This document shows, piece by piece, positions 40,793 through 51,760 of a stretch of 64,000 nucleotides of DNA. The notes below the pieces were generated by a model. That model saw nothing but the letters and a program-made list of their open reading frames with translations. It did no database searches and was not told where the DNA came from. The stretch covers positions 1,074,372,270 to 1,074,436,269 of the forward strand of contig NC_056725.1 in assembly GCF_019279795.1 (NCBI RefSeq). The letters are read 5' to 3'. Source of the stretch: Protopterus annectens (Eukaryota; Chordata; Ceratodontiformes; Protopteridae). The stretch's first letter is position 1; each line of letters begins with the position of its first letter. The translations under genes and the position numbers were made by a program.

Positions 40793-41693
40793 TCACCATC
40801 TCTGGCCATGGATACGGTACCTGTGCCTGGCAGGGGTGCTACTGACACTATCAGGTACTAAGCCAGACTGGGTACTATCCCCAGAGGTGGATGGATGTAC
40901 AGTGAACACAGGTCCCTGCTGGGACTGTCCAGAGCCACGTGCACGTGGTCTTCTAGGACGTTCTATGGACAGCCCACCCCCAACGTTGCTGTGCTGGTAC
41001 TGGCAGTACGGGAGTGGCTGTGGCTTGAGGGATGTCTGCGGTGACTGCCAGCTGCTGATGTTGCTGGCATAGGTCCACGTCAACGACTCAACCATCCCAC
41101 ACTGTCCTGATACATGGACATGACATTGCGGAGGATATCTAATGTCTCTCCCCAACGTCTATCAGTGACCTCGGTATAATGATGGATGGCACCTGCTAGG
41201 TCATGGATACTGTCAATGACGGTGGTGTTATGTGCCCTATGTGCCCTTAGTCCCTGTCTGGTGTACCGTTCCATATGTGCCTGTGCCTCCATGACAGCCT
41301 GGAACATGCGTGACGTTGTCAGACCTGTGGTACATCTGCCAGTGGCATGATGAGCAGCAGTGCTCCTACGAGAACCCCTGGACATCTGCCTATGTGGTAC
41401 CCTTCCAGACATCTGGGTATGGCTGCTGTGTTGGGATGCATATGCCATGGATACCACACTGTCCTGGCCAATGCCATCTGTACGCTGTCCCTCAGCTATG
41501 GGTGTAGTTGATGGATGTATTGGCAGTATGACTTTATGCATGGATGGGGTGGACAGCTGTGTACTGTCTATTGGTGGCCCAACGACAGGCCCTGGCAAAC
41601 ATGCCTGTGCCTCAACACACCTATCATCAGTATCATTGCTTTGCTCGGTAACATCAGTTTCCCTGCTGCAGTGAACCAGCCCAAGGTCAGCAC
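40793..41693 (-). pseudogene. Myb-like Harbinger partner gene, exon 2 (copy 2, frameshifted)
   Basis: Begins after the acceptor CTTCCTCTCACAG at 41,694 in phase 1, as in copy 1. It contains the corresponding linker, an arginine-rich stretch and the helix (MFQAVMEAQAHMERYTRQG, then HDLAGAIHHYTEVTDRRWG), and reaches a stop at 41,080. The copy 1-like C-terminus (ending SSTPARHRYRIHGQRW) is found in another frame at 41,155-40,793, so a frameshift near 41,085-41,150 breaks the gene. Its length (901 bp) is close to copy 1 (926 bp). Confidence 0.75.
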
Positions 41694-43597
41694 CTGTGAG
41701 AGGAAGACAGGAAACAGACTTTACGACCTGTACATGATGTCGGCACACATGCACACATGAACACATGCACATATGCACACATGAACTCATGCACACATGC
41801 ACACATGAGCACATGGACACGTGAACACATGAAAACATGAATGCATGCACACATGCACACATGAACACATGCACACATGAACACTTGCACACATGCACAC
41901 ATGAACACATGCACGCATGCACACATGCACACAAATGCACTCATCACTAAAACACACACACACACAGACACACAGACACACACACACACCACCAGCAATC
42001 CAGAACATACTCAATAGCGGGTGATGGTGGGGTACAGTATCACAAGGCAGACAGTTATATCACATGTGTCAGCATGCAGGACGTGTGTTTCCCAACAGCA
42101 TGCAGTGCGGGTGTTGGCAGCCCTTGCCATTAACACTATACATGTCTTTGATGCATGTGTGTTGTTGTTCAGTGATTGGCCTCACCTTGGAACGCACTGT
42201 GTACATGGACATGACAGTGCTGTGCAAGTATTATAAGCTCTGCAGTGTTCTGTGCACCATCTCTCACAGGTATACATACCATGGCTAGATATGTATCTGT
42301 GTGTCACATAGATATCCATTTCTGATTAGAGCATCTGTGTCTTCAGCAAATAATTGTGGACACAGGATTATCACATGCATGCTATGTATACACACAGGAT
42401 GAGTGGTGCATGTTTACCTGATGGAATGCTATTGCTCAACATGTCCATTGTACAGTGGTTATGGTGAGTGTAGGACATATTTTGGACATGCCAGTGCCAG
42501 ACATGACATGGCATGCTACAACACAACTGCAAGATTAAACATCACATAGACACAGTGTGTGTCAGTTGACCTATATACTCAATAGCATTACAAGATATAT
42601 ATGTGTCACTTTGTACAAATGATGATTGCTATGCATATTGTGTATAGGTGCATATGTTTGCGCACACACAACACTGAGGTGCATAGCAGGTAATGATATG
42701 TGTAGTACTGTGGTCACTGTAACTGGATGGGGTGTACTACCATGAGCCATCATTATGCAGCATCATGTGGTCACTCAAGGCTACTAATGTGTGCCAGACC
42801 GGCACATACCATGCTGTACCAGAACTTCAGTACCATGGCTACATTCACCATATCACAGCCAGTTGTTACATGGGTTTATAAGGTGCACAATAGGGGGCAT
42901 TGCCTACCATGAATGTGTAATGTGTCGAAGAGTGTCGCACAGCCACATGTGAGGCATCTACCCCTCGGGTATATTATGTGTGCTGTGTGGATGAAGTGTG
43001 GGATACTGTAGTGTGACCTTACAGTGGGCGCCTGAATATGCCATGTGTAGCATGTTAACGTGTACTGCATATGACAGTGCTGTGTATGTTGTGTGCGTGT
43101 GTATCGACTCTGCCTATCCAATGTCCACATCAGTGTTGCCACAATTGTGTGGAATGCTCTGTGTATTGTATGTATTTTAGGCAGCTACCCACATTACTGG
43201 GATGTGCATAGTCTCACAGCAAACATGCACAGCATGCATTATGCATATGTGTGTTACGTGTGCATGGCCTACACCTCAACTATGACATGCACATTTAATT
43301 AGCAGTATTAAAAGTAGAACACACTCACCAGCATGGGTCGGCTGCCTTGCTGTCACACCAGAGGGACCTACAAGGATATGAGACACTTTGTCAGTGGAAA
43401 CAACTGTGGCATTGCTACTGTGTGTTTGCAATCATACAGTAGTACAATGGTTGACAGTCACAAGCATACAGATTGCATTCCTAAGTATTACCATTGCATA
43501 ACACTAGGCACCACATCATCTAACTACACAGTACACATCTCACATAAGCATGCTCTAACAATTGAGGTAACAGTAGTCTACAGCTATGCCATGTTAC
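41694..43597 (-). other. Intron of Myb-like gene copy 2
   Basis: A phase-1 intron of about 1.9 kb, between the donor CAG|GTAACA at 43,598 and the acceptor at 41,694. A minisatellite sits just inside the acceptor. The remainder is CA/TG-rich without other features. Confidence 0.65.
41741..41995. repeat. ACACATGN minisatellite and (CA)n
   Basis: About 190 bp of 8-bp units ACACATGA, ACACATGC and ACACATGG in irregular order, followed by ACAC/ACAG dinucleotide repeats to 41,991. It occupies the same intron position as the (CA)n array of copy 1. Confidence 0.93.
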
Positions 43598-44009
43598 CTG
43601 CATGCTCCATGTCAGCTTGCTGGGTGACTCCGGCCTCCATGATGACACACATTAGTTGTTGGGGTTGTTGTTGGCCAGGAGCCACCTGGCTCAGGAGGAG
43701 CTCCTCCACTCTGGTGAGGGGGGGATGGATGGCTACCCCTCCACCTGTGGCAAGCTGCTGTTTGCAGATAACAGACGCACGCTGCCAGACATGTCTAATT
43801 AAATCACTGCAGTAATGGCGTACCTGCTCATATGTCTGGTTATGCATGCCTATGTCATTTACCTGACGGACAAGCTCTTGCCACAGCGCAGTCCGCTCAT
43901 GCTGGTCCTGGCTGGTTCTAGAGAACAGCAGGGCATACTGCTGCACCAGGCTGGATGTTATGACCTCTTTCTCCGCCGTGCTATAGGCGGGATTACGATG
44001 GTGGGACAT
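43598..44009 (-). CDS. Myb/SANT-like exon 1 of Harbinger partner gene (copy 2)
   Basis: An open exon of about 137 residues. The ATG at 44,007-44,009 lies 4 bases after an acceptor (TTGTCTTCCAG) at 44,014, the same layout as copy 1. The SANT-like region (about 1-80) is better preserved at its N-terminus than in copy 1: AYSTAEKEVITSSLVQQY (helix 1), W43 in RTALWQELVRQVNDIG (helix 2) and QTYEQVRHYCSDLIRHVWQR (helix 3, with Cys where Trp is usual). It ends in phase 1 at CAG|GTAACA. The exon itself is intact; the gene is broken in exon 2. Confidence 0.78.
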
Positions 44010-44015
44010 AGCCCT

Positions 44016-44525
44016 GGAAGACAATGAAACAATATGTGTGAGCAAGTCATGAGGCACACGTATATTTCTTATGTACAGATATCAGTTAACTGCCATATAA
44101 AGCAACTGATTGGCTGTCAGAAGATACACACTTTCAATACCACATGTCAGTACTCAATCCACAACTGTCTGACAGTGCCTGGCACACTCTATATATCAAA
44201 CCACATTTTGCACAGCAACAGACTTACAACAGTATGTAATACTATACAACAGTACATGGCACACTGTATGCGACACAGTGCACAACCTAGACGCAGGAGG
44301 TATATATCATGCTAGTGTATCATGAAAAGTGTAATCCATTGCAATGATTGTAAAGTCCAGTGACAGTATCACCGGTATACCACACTAGTCGTTGATGGCA
44401 GACCCCTGCCTAACATATGTGCACATTCATGAATATAGGTGGCATACTGCTGTACTACACTATACATGTTGCTAGATATGCACCTATATCCTGTAACACA
44501 CATATGACTGAGGCCATGGTACAGG

Positions 44526-44558
<33 letters not shown>

Positions 44559-45060
44559 CAGACATACATATCAGACACATAGGTATGGCAACACGGGTGA
44601 CCTTTACCTGTGTACCTTACAGTACTGTGTGTCAATAGTTACGAGACCGTATGCCTGAGGTATATAATCTATGAGGACTACAGGGAACACACGGAACAGT
44701 GGTTCCAATCAATGTGGATGTACACCATACTGTGCTGTTTAGGCATACAGCCTCAGGTAGTAGTACAGTTCATACAGGGGTTGCATTCGCCAGCAGTAAC
44801 ACTCAATAAGCATGCATGTACTGCTTTGGACTACAATGGGCACCCCAGTCGACAACAAGGGACTATGTCAGAACATATGGCATACTGCTTTTTCAGCCTA
44901 GCAATTGTATACACATCTTTTGCTGGGATCACAGCTAGGGCACATAATACCATGACAGAAACAGTTTCCCACTAAGCTATCACACATAAACCAAACTCTG
45001 ACACATTCACAAACACATTCACCATCACACTCAGTCAAACTCACATAGCAATTATTGCAA
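44016..45060. other. CA/TG-rich body upstream of Myb-like gene copy 2
   Basis: No gene supported. It contains an (AC)n run at 44,529-44,557. An upstream non-coding exon of the Myb-like gene should lie in or beyond this stretch but cannot be identified. Confidence 0.4.
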
Positions 45061-45957
45061 CAAGTACATGTGGGTGTGTATCACTTCATAAATAGGTAAG
45101 AGGCTATTGGCCCTAGGTCCTATAGAAGCCTAGCCATACACTACCCTGGCCTTTGACACACAGGTCATTACATTTCACGTGGCCCTGTCAAGCAGAGGCA
45201 CAGAGGTGATTGCCTAGGTGTATTCACTATCTCCCATATAATCTTCATGAATATTTATGATGACTGCTAATTAGGAGCTTTGTTTGCTATGGATAGTTGG
45301 TTTGTTATGGAGTATGGGATGTCTCCGAGATGTGAATCTATCCCTCCAGCATGTGCTGTTTAATGTGGTCAGAAGGTTTTGGTCCCTTGAGCTTGTAGCA
45401 CATAGAGATTGTGATCTGTTTACGTGCAGCATGTCCAACACCTCTGGTTTTTACATAGCTTAGTATGTTAGGCAGAGGTCACCTCTGGGTAGGCGGTATG
45501 CGACACAGTGTAGTTGTGGGTTTGTGAGATGGTTTGCATAGGGCATCTGTTTGAGGCTGGTATTACTCTTTGTGAGGTATGTCTTTGTCATTTCCAGTTG
45601 CTATGGATGTCTTGTGAGGTACATACCACATGGGGCATTATACTCTATAATGGGCTTTATGCGTGATGAGTAGAGGGGAACACTGACCTATATTTCCCTG
45701 GATGATACACCTTTTGTGATGAGGTGTGGCAGGTAGACAGATTACGTGACTAGTGTGTCACTGTGATTATCGAAGGGGAGACTACAGTAAACCTGTGTCC
45801 CATGGTCTCTTATTACACTTTCGATGTTAAGTAGACTACCACCTATGTGGTAGTTCATGGGTATGAAGTTTTTGCCAGAAGGGATGCCAATGCAGTTTCA
45901 ACACTGAGCTTGAGTCCATGGCTTTGTTACCAGCCATCTGTCACAATAAATATGACC

Positions 45958-45960
<3 letters not shown>
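45060..45960 (-). pseudogene. LINE family A, RT C-terminal relic
   Basis: The minus strand reads HGLKLSVETAL near 45,900, NYHIGG near 45,840-45,855, IKPIIEYNAPCGMYLTRH near 45,610-45,660, AYRLPRGDLCLTY near 45,470-45,505 and VPLLDRA near 45,190-45,210. These match the motifs at 35,325-35,775. Stops and frame changes show decay. Confidence 0.7.

Positions 45961-46036
<76 letters not shown>
45959..46036. repeat. (CT)n(AT)n(AC)n microsatellite
   Basis: A short (CT)n grades into about 50 bp of AT and a short ACAC run. Confidence 0.95.
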
Positions 46037-48082
46037 TAAATATGAACATACATTGGTGTACAAATAGATATCCATATAGGCACATGTACGGTCCACCTTT
46101 TATGGTGGGAATATCAATTATGCGAAGGTTGCGAGGTATACTGTTATGTACTAATATTGCACAATGTTGTGCGGAATGCATTGAAGATGTTCTTAGCACA
46201 TGTAGCTTTAGCAGGCCTCACTGGCTGCAACACTGCAAACCTGACAATTCATACCCACAGCGTTTAACCACCACATGTCATATACCAACACTGTATGCTG
46301 TCTTGTTTGCCACACACTACAACCTACATAGAAGTATGCACATAACAACCTTCAACAACATATATATGTCCACCCTTCACAAACAGTTGCAGTATGTCCC
46401 TTGCTCTATGCACATGTACAGATGCTAATATATCTGACACACACAGATCTCTCCGTATGTGTGTGCCATACACACACAAGGTCCACACTGTTGTAAGTCC
46501 ATGGACCTCACAGCTGACCTGCTGGGCCTTGCTGCAACATGAACAGGTGTCACATGTGAGCACACAGTAATATTAGAGGGTGTATATATAGCTGCAAATG
46601 CTAGATTAGCATACTAGCCTGGTACAGCTGTTGCCAATGCTAAGCTACACGTTAATATGACTATCATGCATTCATTACTCTGTCACATCCTTGCTTATAT
46701 AACTGTATGCGCTACTCTCCCAAACAGCCATTATACACACTACTGTACAGAACAGAGATAACACAGATCAGATGTTTGACATTTAATGCTGAACTACATA
46801 TATCACAGTCATATCCCAATGCACACACCTAAACATTGATTTCTCCATGGCAATAGTTATGCAGGGCATCTGTGCATAGATACGTACTGCTGCCACATAT
46901 GGATGATTCAAAGTATGTAGAGTGCTCTTCAAAAACATCTACTACATGCCAGTAAATACATATCAGTTACATACCTTTACTTTGTATGGGTTTGTATTAT
47001 TACGTTCTGTGTGTGTAGTAATACAATTTATTTTTATATAAATATTTTTTTTTGTTGATGCTTTTTTTTTGCTGTTGCTGTTTTTGTTGCCAGTGTCTGT
47101 CTGTCTATCTGTGTCTCTGTGTCTCTTTTTCTTGCTTTCTTGCTTGCTTGCTTTCTCGCTCTCTCTCTCTCTCTCTCTTTCTCTGTGGCTGCAATGAAAT
47201 GATTGCATGTGTGGACAGCAAGTACAGCCTGCTTTTAGAGGTATCTGCACATGTGCATGTGATGGCCTCTGCACCAATTGGTGGCCACCATTTGGTAATT
47301 GCATGCAGCCTGCTGTGTGGTAATTGCAGTACTCACTGTCATAGCAACCCAATGCTATACATTGCTAGGTCAGGTAGGTGTAGGCCTTTCAGCTTTCCAA
47401 AGTGGGGCCCATGCTTGTTTGCTGTGGACACCGTAGTGTAAGTCAGAAGGTTGGTATACTTCTTTTAAATGTTGCTAAGGGTGTAGCCAGTTATTTGTAT
47501 GTTGTACTCAGACCTGAATGTTGCCTCTTCCAGTACAAAGTTGACAGTGTAGAATTGTACTCACCCCTAGAAATGCTAACACATGACACATGGGAGTATG
47601 GAGTTTCTTTACAACATCTGCAATTAGCTGCCATACATATGTAGTTATTGAGATGTTTCCATTTGCCACATGAACTGTTTGAGTACATCTATACTGTGGA
47701 TATTAATGTACTCACTTCTGCAGTGTTTGTGCTTTTTATTTTGTTGACATTATCACAGGATGCTCATGAAACTGGACAATTCAAGTACTGAGTATGCCTA
47801 CCTACATCCTTGCTGTACCTTGAACACACTAGTCATTTATGTGGGGATTGTCCTGCTATGATACTGTGTGGGGGTTGTGAAGTGCTGCTATAACAGTATT
47901 TACTGCTAGAATGTCTAGTTCTGTTATCACAGTCATGTAATGCAATTCCACAACAACTGCTGGTATAGTCCTACAGAACAGGTTTTGTGTTATAGCATTC
48001 CTACCTTTCCTTTATATTCACACATCCTGATGCATGATATATATATATATATATATATTTCAGCAACAACTTGCATTATTTC
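46037..48082. other. CA/TG-rich body grading into AT-rich DNA
   Basis: No gene supported. Pyrimidine-rich TGTCTGTC/CTTGCTTGCTT/CTCTCT runs lie at about 47,095-47,183, and (AT)n at 48,037-48,058. The CA/TG-rich character ends near 46,950, about where the copied Myb-gene unit may end. Confidence 0.4.
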
Positions 48083-48310
48083 TACTGTGGCCTTGTGGTA
48101 CTTCATGCGTTCTAGTGTGGCCAAGGGCTGGGGTTTGAGACTAGTAGTGGTGTTTTATTTTGCTGCTGAGCAGAAAAAGGCTCCTCATATGCAGGGTGAC
48201 TAAGGCACTTTTAAGCAGCTGTAAGCGGGTTAGCAATACTTAGCTAAGTGCACACATGCGCACACTCATGCAAGCCTGCCAACTACTGCTTAAAAGTGCT
48301 TACTTCCGCT
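48083..48310 (+). mobile_element. tRNA-like SINE with an inverted-repeat tail
   Basis: TGTGGCCTTGTGGTACTTC resembles an A box, and GGGGTTTGAGACTAG at 48,131-48,145 resembles a B box. It is followed by TGTTTTATTTT. The downstream part forms an imperfect hairpin: CACTTTTAAGCAG near 48,207 with CTGCTTAAAAGTG near 48,287, and GCGGGTTAGC with GCTAACCCCC. Its relation to S1 or S2 is not clear. Confidence 0.5.
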
Positions 48311-48402
48311 AACCCCCTCTTTTAAAGAAAAGAAAATGAGGAGATAGGAAAGTGGTGAAAAAGGGCGCAAAGAGGGAAAGACAGTAGGGAAAACAGCTCG
48401 GG

Positions 48403-48542
48403 TGTAGGTTCATAGGTTAGTACTAAGCTAACTGCCCTTGCGAGCCATTTTAAGCTTAGCCAATTATCCCTTGTGAGACTCAAACCCTGCACTTTGTGTT
48501 TGTAAGGCAAACACTGTAACCATTAGGCCACCCTCCCAACCC
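48403..48542 (-). mobile_element. tRNA-derived SINE S1, second copy
   Basis: Near-identical to the copy at 25,022-25,158, with the complete tRNA-like head. The tail reads GTACTAACCTATGAACCTAC on the minus strand and so preserves the ATGAACCT unit of LINE family A. Confidence 0.88.
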
Positions 48543-48635
48543 TATAGATTAGCACTAAGCTAACCACCCTTGTGAGCCATTTTAAGCCTAGCCAATTATC
48601 CCTTGTGAGACTCAAACCCTGCACCTTGTGTTTGT
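48543..48635 (-). mobile_element. tRNA-derived SINE S1, truncated third copy
   Basis: Tandem to the previous copy. It lacks the outer part of the tRNA-like head and stops within GACAAACACAAGG, exactly where a duplicated piece of the SANT gene's last exon begins at 48,636. Confidence 0.8.
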
Positions 48636-48699
48636 CATGCCACTCTTGCCTTGAGCTGGCGTAGAGGATCAGCGACTGAACGCTTGATCTCACTACGGG
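48636..48699 (-). repeat. Duplicated end of SANT gene exon 3
   Basis: About 62 bp (CATGCCACTCTTGCCTTGAG and onward) repeats the last coding bases of the SANT gene at 49,213-49,277 with one difference. Downstream sequence then diverges. Confidence 0.85.
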
Positions 48700-49211
48700 G
48701 AAGGTCCATAGCTGCCCATTTCTTTAACAGCAACAGCTGTGCATATACTAGTAATTTGGCTGGCATTTTGAAACCTTCCACCCCTGAGAGAGGGGTGAGG
48801 ACAACAAAGTATGTTGTACTGCCTATTAAATTTCAGTTTATGTGTCCAGCGGACATGTGTGCAAAATGGGCAGCTATGTATGGGGTGTAATTTTTTTGTG
48901 GGAGCAGATTGCCCATTTTTTTTTTCAGGTGAGAGTGGTATGTGGGGTAGGGGCAGTAAGTATATTTGGGGAGGTAGGTTGGGGAGGTAAACAGGCAAGA
49001 CAAACAAGATGCATACAGGGGTGGGATATGACACATGGGGTGGGTGAACACCATTGACGGGGAAGGGTGTTCGGAAATCGCAAGCCCATGAGCCCACAGA
49101 TGGCAACAGTGGAACTGACATCCCCACCCATGGGCAGTCACCACTGCACCTTCACAGCCCGGAGGGTGGCTGTGCTGGAGGCTGCGTAGGATGGGCAGGC
49201 TCACCCATGAG

Positions 49212-49495
49212 TCATGCCACTCTTGCCTTGAGCTGGCATAGAGGATCAGCGACTGAACGCTTGATCTCACTACGCAGCACAGCCTGGACCGTTTGGAGGG
49301 TGATAGGTCGCCCTCCTCTGGCCACGCTTGCACAAGGGGCATGAGCTCCATCCCCTGCAGTGCTTCCACCTGAAGGTGGCACAGGGCCACCGGAGGAGGA
49401 GGTCCCGGGCTGGGCACCGGACATGCTGGTGCCAGGTGCCATTGCCAGCTGAGGTGGGAGAGGAGGGTCCACTGGGACCAGCCTTCCAATACATT
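49212..49495 (-). CDS. SANT/trihelix-like Harbinger gene, exon 3
   Basis: Last coding exon of the three-exon gene. It starts after CATAG at 49,496, with a consensus branch site TTACTAAC about 35 bases upstream. It receives the phase-1 junction from exon 2 and is open for 93 residues to the TGA at 49,212. It encodes a Pro/Gly/Ser-rich linker (PGTSMSGAQPGTSSSGG) and a C-terminal basic helix (TLQTVQAVLRSEIKRSVADP). The acceptor polypyrimidine tract is weak, so the exon edge could shift by a few bases. Function of this tail is unknown; it may contact the transposase. Confidence 0.65.
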
Positions 49496-49496
49496 C

Positions 49497-50601
49497 TATG
49501 TTTAGCAGGATTTAATGACAATATGGGTTAGTAACAAACAACAGCATTCCAAATTAGTTGTAACAGCATGCAGTAGTATTCCCACTAACCCAACACACAA
49601 GAATTCCAACAGTCGAACAGCAAGCATAACACATGCATATTTAGAACAACAGTGGACATTCCAACAGCATGCAGGGTTGATTGGTGGCAACAGGCCACCA
49701 AGATTGATGTATGTGAACAGGGCACATGCATCAAAGTACATGCAGATATTTATAAACCAATAGGACATATGTCCCAACAAAGTTTTTCAGATTACACATA
49801 CCCATTTAGGTGTGGAATGACATTATTTATGACCATAAAGTAGGGTGTAAAAAGATCACTCCATTAACAACTTGTATATACTTATAACTTTACTCTACAT
49901 ACTGACTGCAGGTATATATCCCCTACATGTATTACACTAGGCAGTGTCCATTAAATTGTGAAATGAGTTTTGATAGTTGTTTATATACCTGACCTGTATC
50001 TGACATACAAACTGTTCAAGATGCAGATGTTACTGCTACATATTTATATATTTTATTTATATTCATATATCTACATATCTGGCTGTCTTCAGGTGACATT
50101 ATCAGCTACATTTACACAGACCCCAACATTTCTAGCAGCACACTGACATTTGTGGGGAACACAATCACAAGCTACTCATGTGCCACATTAACCTGTACAT
50201 GCTAGCCATGAACCAACAGTTGAGGACTGTATATATGCTTAAGAGCTATGCTTAAGAGCTATTGGCATTCCCTTCATCCACTTTATATGGACCTACACAA
50301 GTGTGGCTTGACAGCACTTAATACAACTGTACTATTTCCATAATGCAAGGGTACAACAACATATCAAAGAAAGTGACACGGACACAGTCCAGGAATTATA
50401 CCTTTATTAATTACATTACACACTTTTGTAGTGGCTCTCTCATTCATTTCATATTTTGGTGCATGCAGAATACTTTTATTCCAGACTTATTATACCTTTA
50501 TTAATGGGTTACAAATTATACCTTTATTAATGGGTTACAACACACTTTTTCAGGCTCTCTCACTTATTTTATATAATAATACATGCAGAATAATTACTAA
50601 C
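49497..50601 (-). other. Second intron of the SANT gene
   Basis: A 1.1-kb AT-rich intron between GTTAGT (donor beside 50,602) and CATAG (acceptor at 49,496). A direct repeat of ATTATACCTTTATTAATGGG occurs three times at about 50,395-50,535. No gene inside. Confidence 0.55.
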
Positions 50602-50670
50602 CTGCCTGGTGGCACAGCCTTAGCAGCCTATCTGCATAGGCTTGCCAATTCGCAGCACGGACACCTGCAG
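50602..50670 (-). CDS. SANT/trihelix-like Harbinger gene, exon 2
   Basis: A 69-bp exon bounded by TTTACTTCACAG and CAG|GTTAGT. It is phase 1 at both ends and open in the required frame (AGVRAANWQAYADRLLRLC). Too short for homology on its own; supported by the splice sites and by frame continuity with exons 1 and 3. Confidence 0.65.
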
Positions 50671-50762
50671 CTGTGAAGTAAATGAAGGGATATTGAGACA
50701 TACCTATCCATTATATAGACTACAATAGCATTTCTTATATACTTCATTCCATGGCTACATAC

Positions 50763-51066
50763 TCAGTAGTGGGGCATCTTGCATGTCATGGGCCTCCTGT
50801 ATCCATCGGATCAGTTGGTCCTGCTTCCATCTCTTCAGGTCTGCATGGTGGTGACGGACCTGCTCACCAGTCCGAGGGATGCCTGTGGCACTGGTGAGAT
50901 CATGAGCTAACCAGTTCCAAGCCTCCGCTTTGTACTCCATCCCTTGGAAATGGCCCTGCAGGAGTCTTGACTCATGATGGTGAACAAGGAGCCAAACCAT
51001 GTATTTTGAATCCTCGATGCCCCACCGTTGCGCTTGAAAGCAAGTACCCTCTCCAGCACCAGCCAT
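50763..51066 (-). CDS. SANT/trihelix-like DNA-binding exon 1 of a Harbinger-type gene
   Basis: ATG at 51,064-51,066, chosen because it is the first Met before the SANT domain and directly follows a possible acceptor (CTGCAGTCAG). It encodes 101 residues plus one base before a GTATGT donor. Residues about 12-85 form a trihelix/Myb-SANT domain: W14 in QRWGIEDSKYMV, W50 and W52 in EAWNWLAHDLTSATG, and RTGEQVRHHHADLKRWKQDQ as the recognition helix. With exons 2 and 3 the frame is uninterrupted for 218 residues. This protein differs from the Myb-like gene at 43-44 kb. It lies 1.1 kb inside the right terminus and points inward, the usual place for a Harbinger partner gene. It could be the true partner of the transposase, with the other Myb-like gene as an extra. 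Confidence 0.75.
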
Positions 51067-51260
51067 TCTGACTGCAGATGGGAGCTACAACCAGTTATGG
51101 AGAGTATTCTCACCTATGGAGCTTAAATACGCCTCATTTCCCGCACTTATTTGTGATTGGCCGTTTTTGAAAATTCTCAGCTACAGCAAACCTGCTTAGC
51201 AATGGTTAAACTTCCATTTATAAGTATATGTATGTTAACACTGCATGTTTATGCTAAGTT

Positions 51261-51530
51261 GTCATGGCTTAGTGGTTCAGTACTTTGGCTATGGTGCACA
51301 ATGTCCCAGGTTCGAGCCTTGTTATTGCTTTTTATTTTATTACTACTGTCCAGAGAGGCTAGAGGGTGTGGCTGTGTTTAGGTGACTTTGCTCAGCTTTG
51401 CTCTATGTTACTCCACGTTGCCTGACATTGCCCGATGGTGCACTGGTTAGCGTGGTGCACAGCTCCGCAGCACTGCTTAGCTATGGGCAACTATATTGCA
51501 CTGGGTACAACGTTGCTTAGCTATGGGCAA
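51261..51530 (+). mobile_element. tRNA-derived SINE S2, second copy
   Basis: Shows ATGGCTTAGTGGTTCAGTA (A box), CCCAGGTTCGAGCCTTG (B box), TTGCTTTTTATTTTAT and TGACTTTGCTCAGCTTTGC. It matches 33,045-33,302 in opposite orientation over more than 150 bp. Near its 3' side, GGTGCACTGGTTAGCGTGGT looks like another A-box-type start. Confidence 0.75.
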
Positions 51531-51679
51531 TTATATGTCAATATCCTTAATGCTGCTCACCTTCTTATATTTATATATATACATTTTGTTCACTAATACA
51601 TTGGCCATTTCAATACTTTTTACTAAAATCTCATTCATATATGTCAGGAATTATTGTATATACTAATTTAAAACATAAA

Positions 51680-51760
51680 ATAAAAAGGGGAGTGGTGGGA
51701 CTACAACCGGGAATACCTCCCCTTTGTGCGAAGGCTCTACCACTACGCTATCAAGCTTAA
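51680..51760 (-). mobile_element. tRNA-like SINE head
   Basis: The minus strand reads GATAGCGTAGTGGTAGAGCC (A box) and CCCGGTTGTAGTCCC (B box), then TTTTTATTTTATG. It is a tRNA-derived promoter unit, but I cannot name the family. Confidence 0.6.

Noticed and set aside
41687-42014. Cys/Val/His-rich frame resembling a metal-binding protein
   Set aside because: Comes from the ACACATGN minisatellite next to the exon 2 acceptor; not coding.
48833-49489. 218-residue minus-strand frame overlapping the SANT gene
   Set aside because: It is in a different frame from the spliced SANT gene, whose exon phases, splice sites and family resemblance favour the 49,212 frame. The equal residue count is coincidental.
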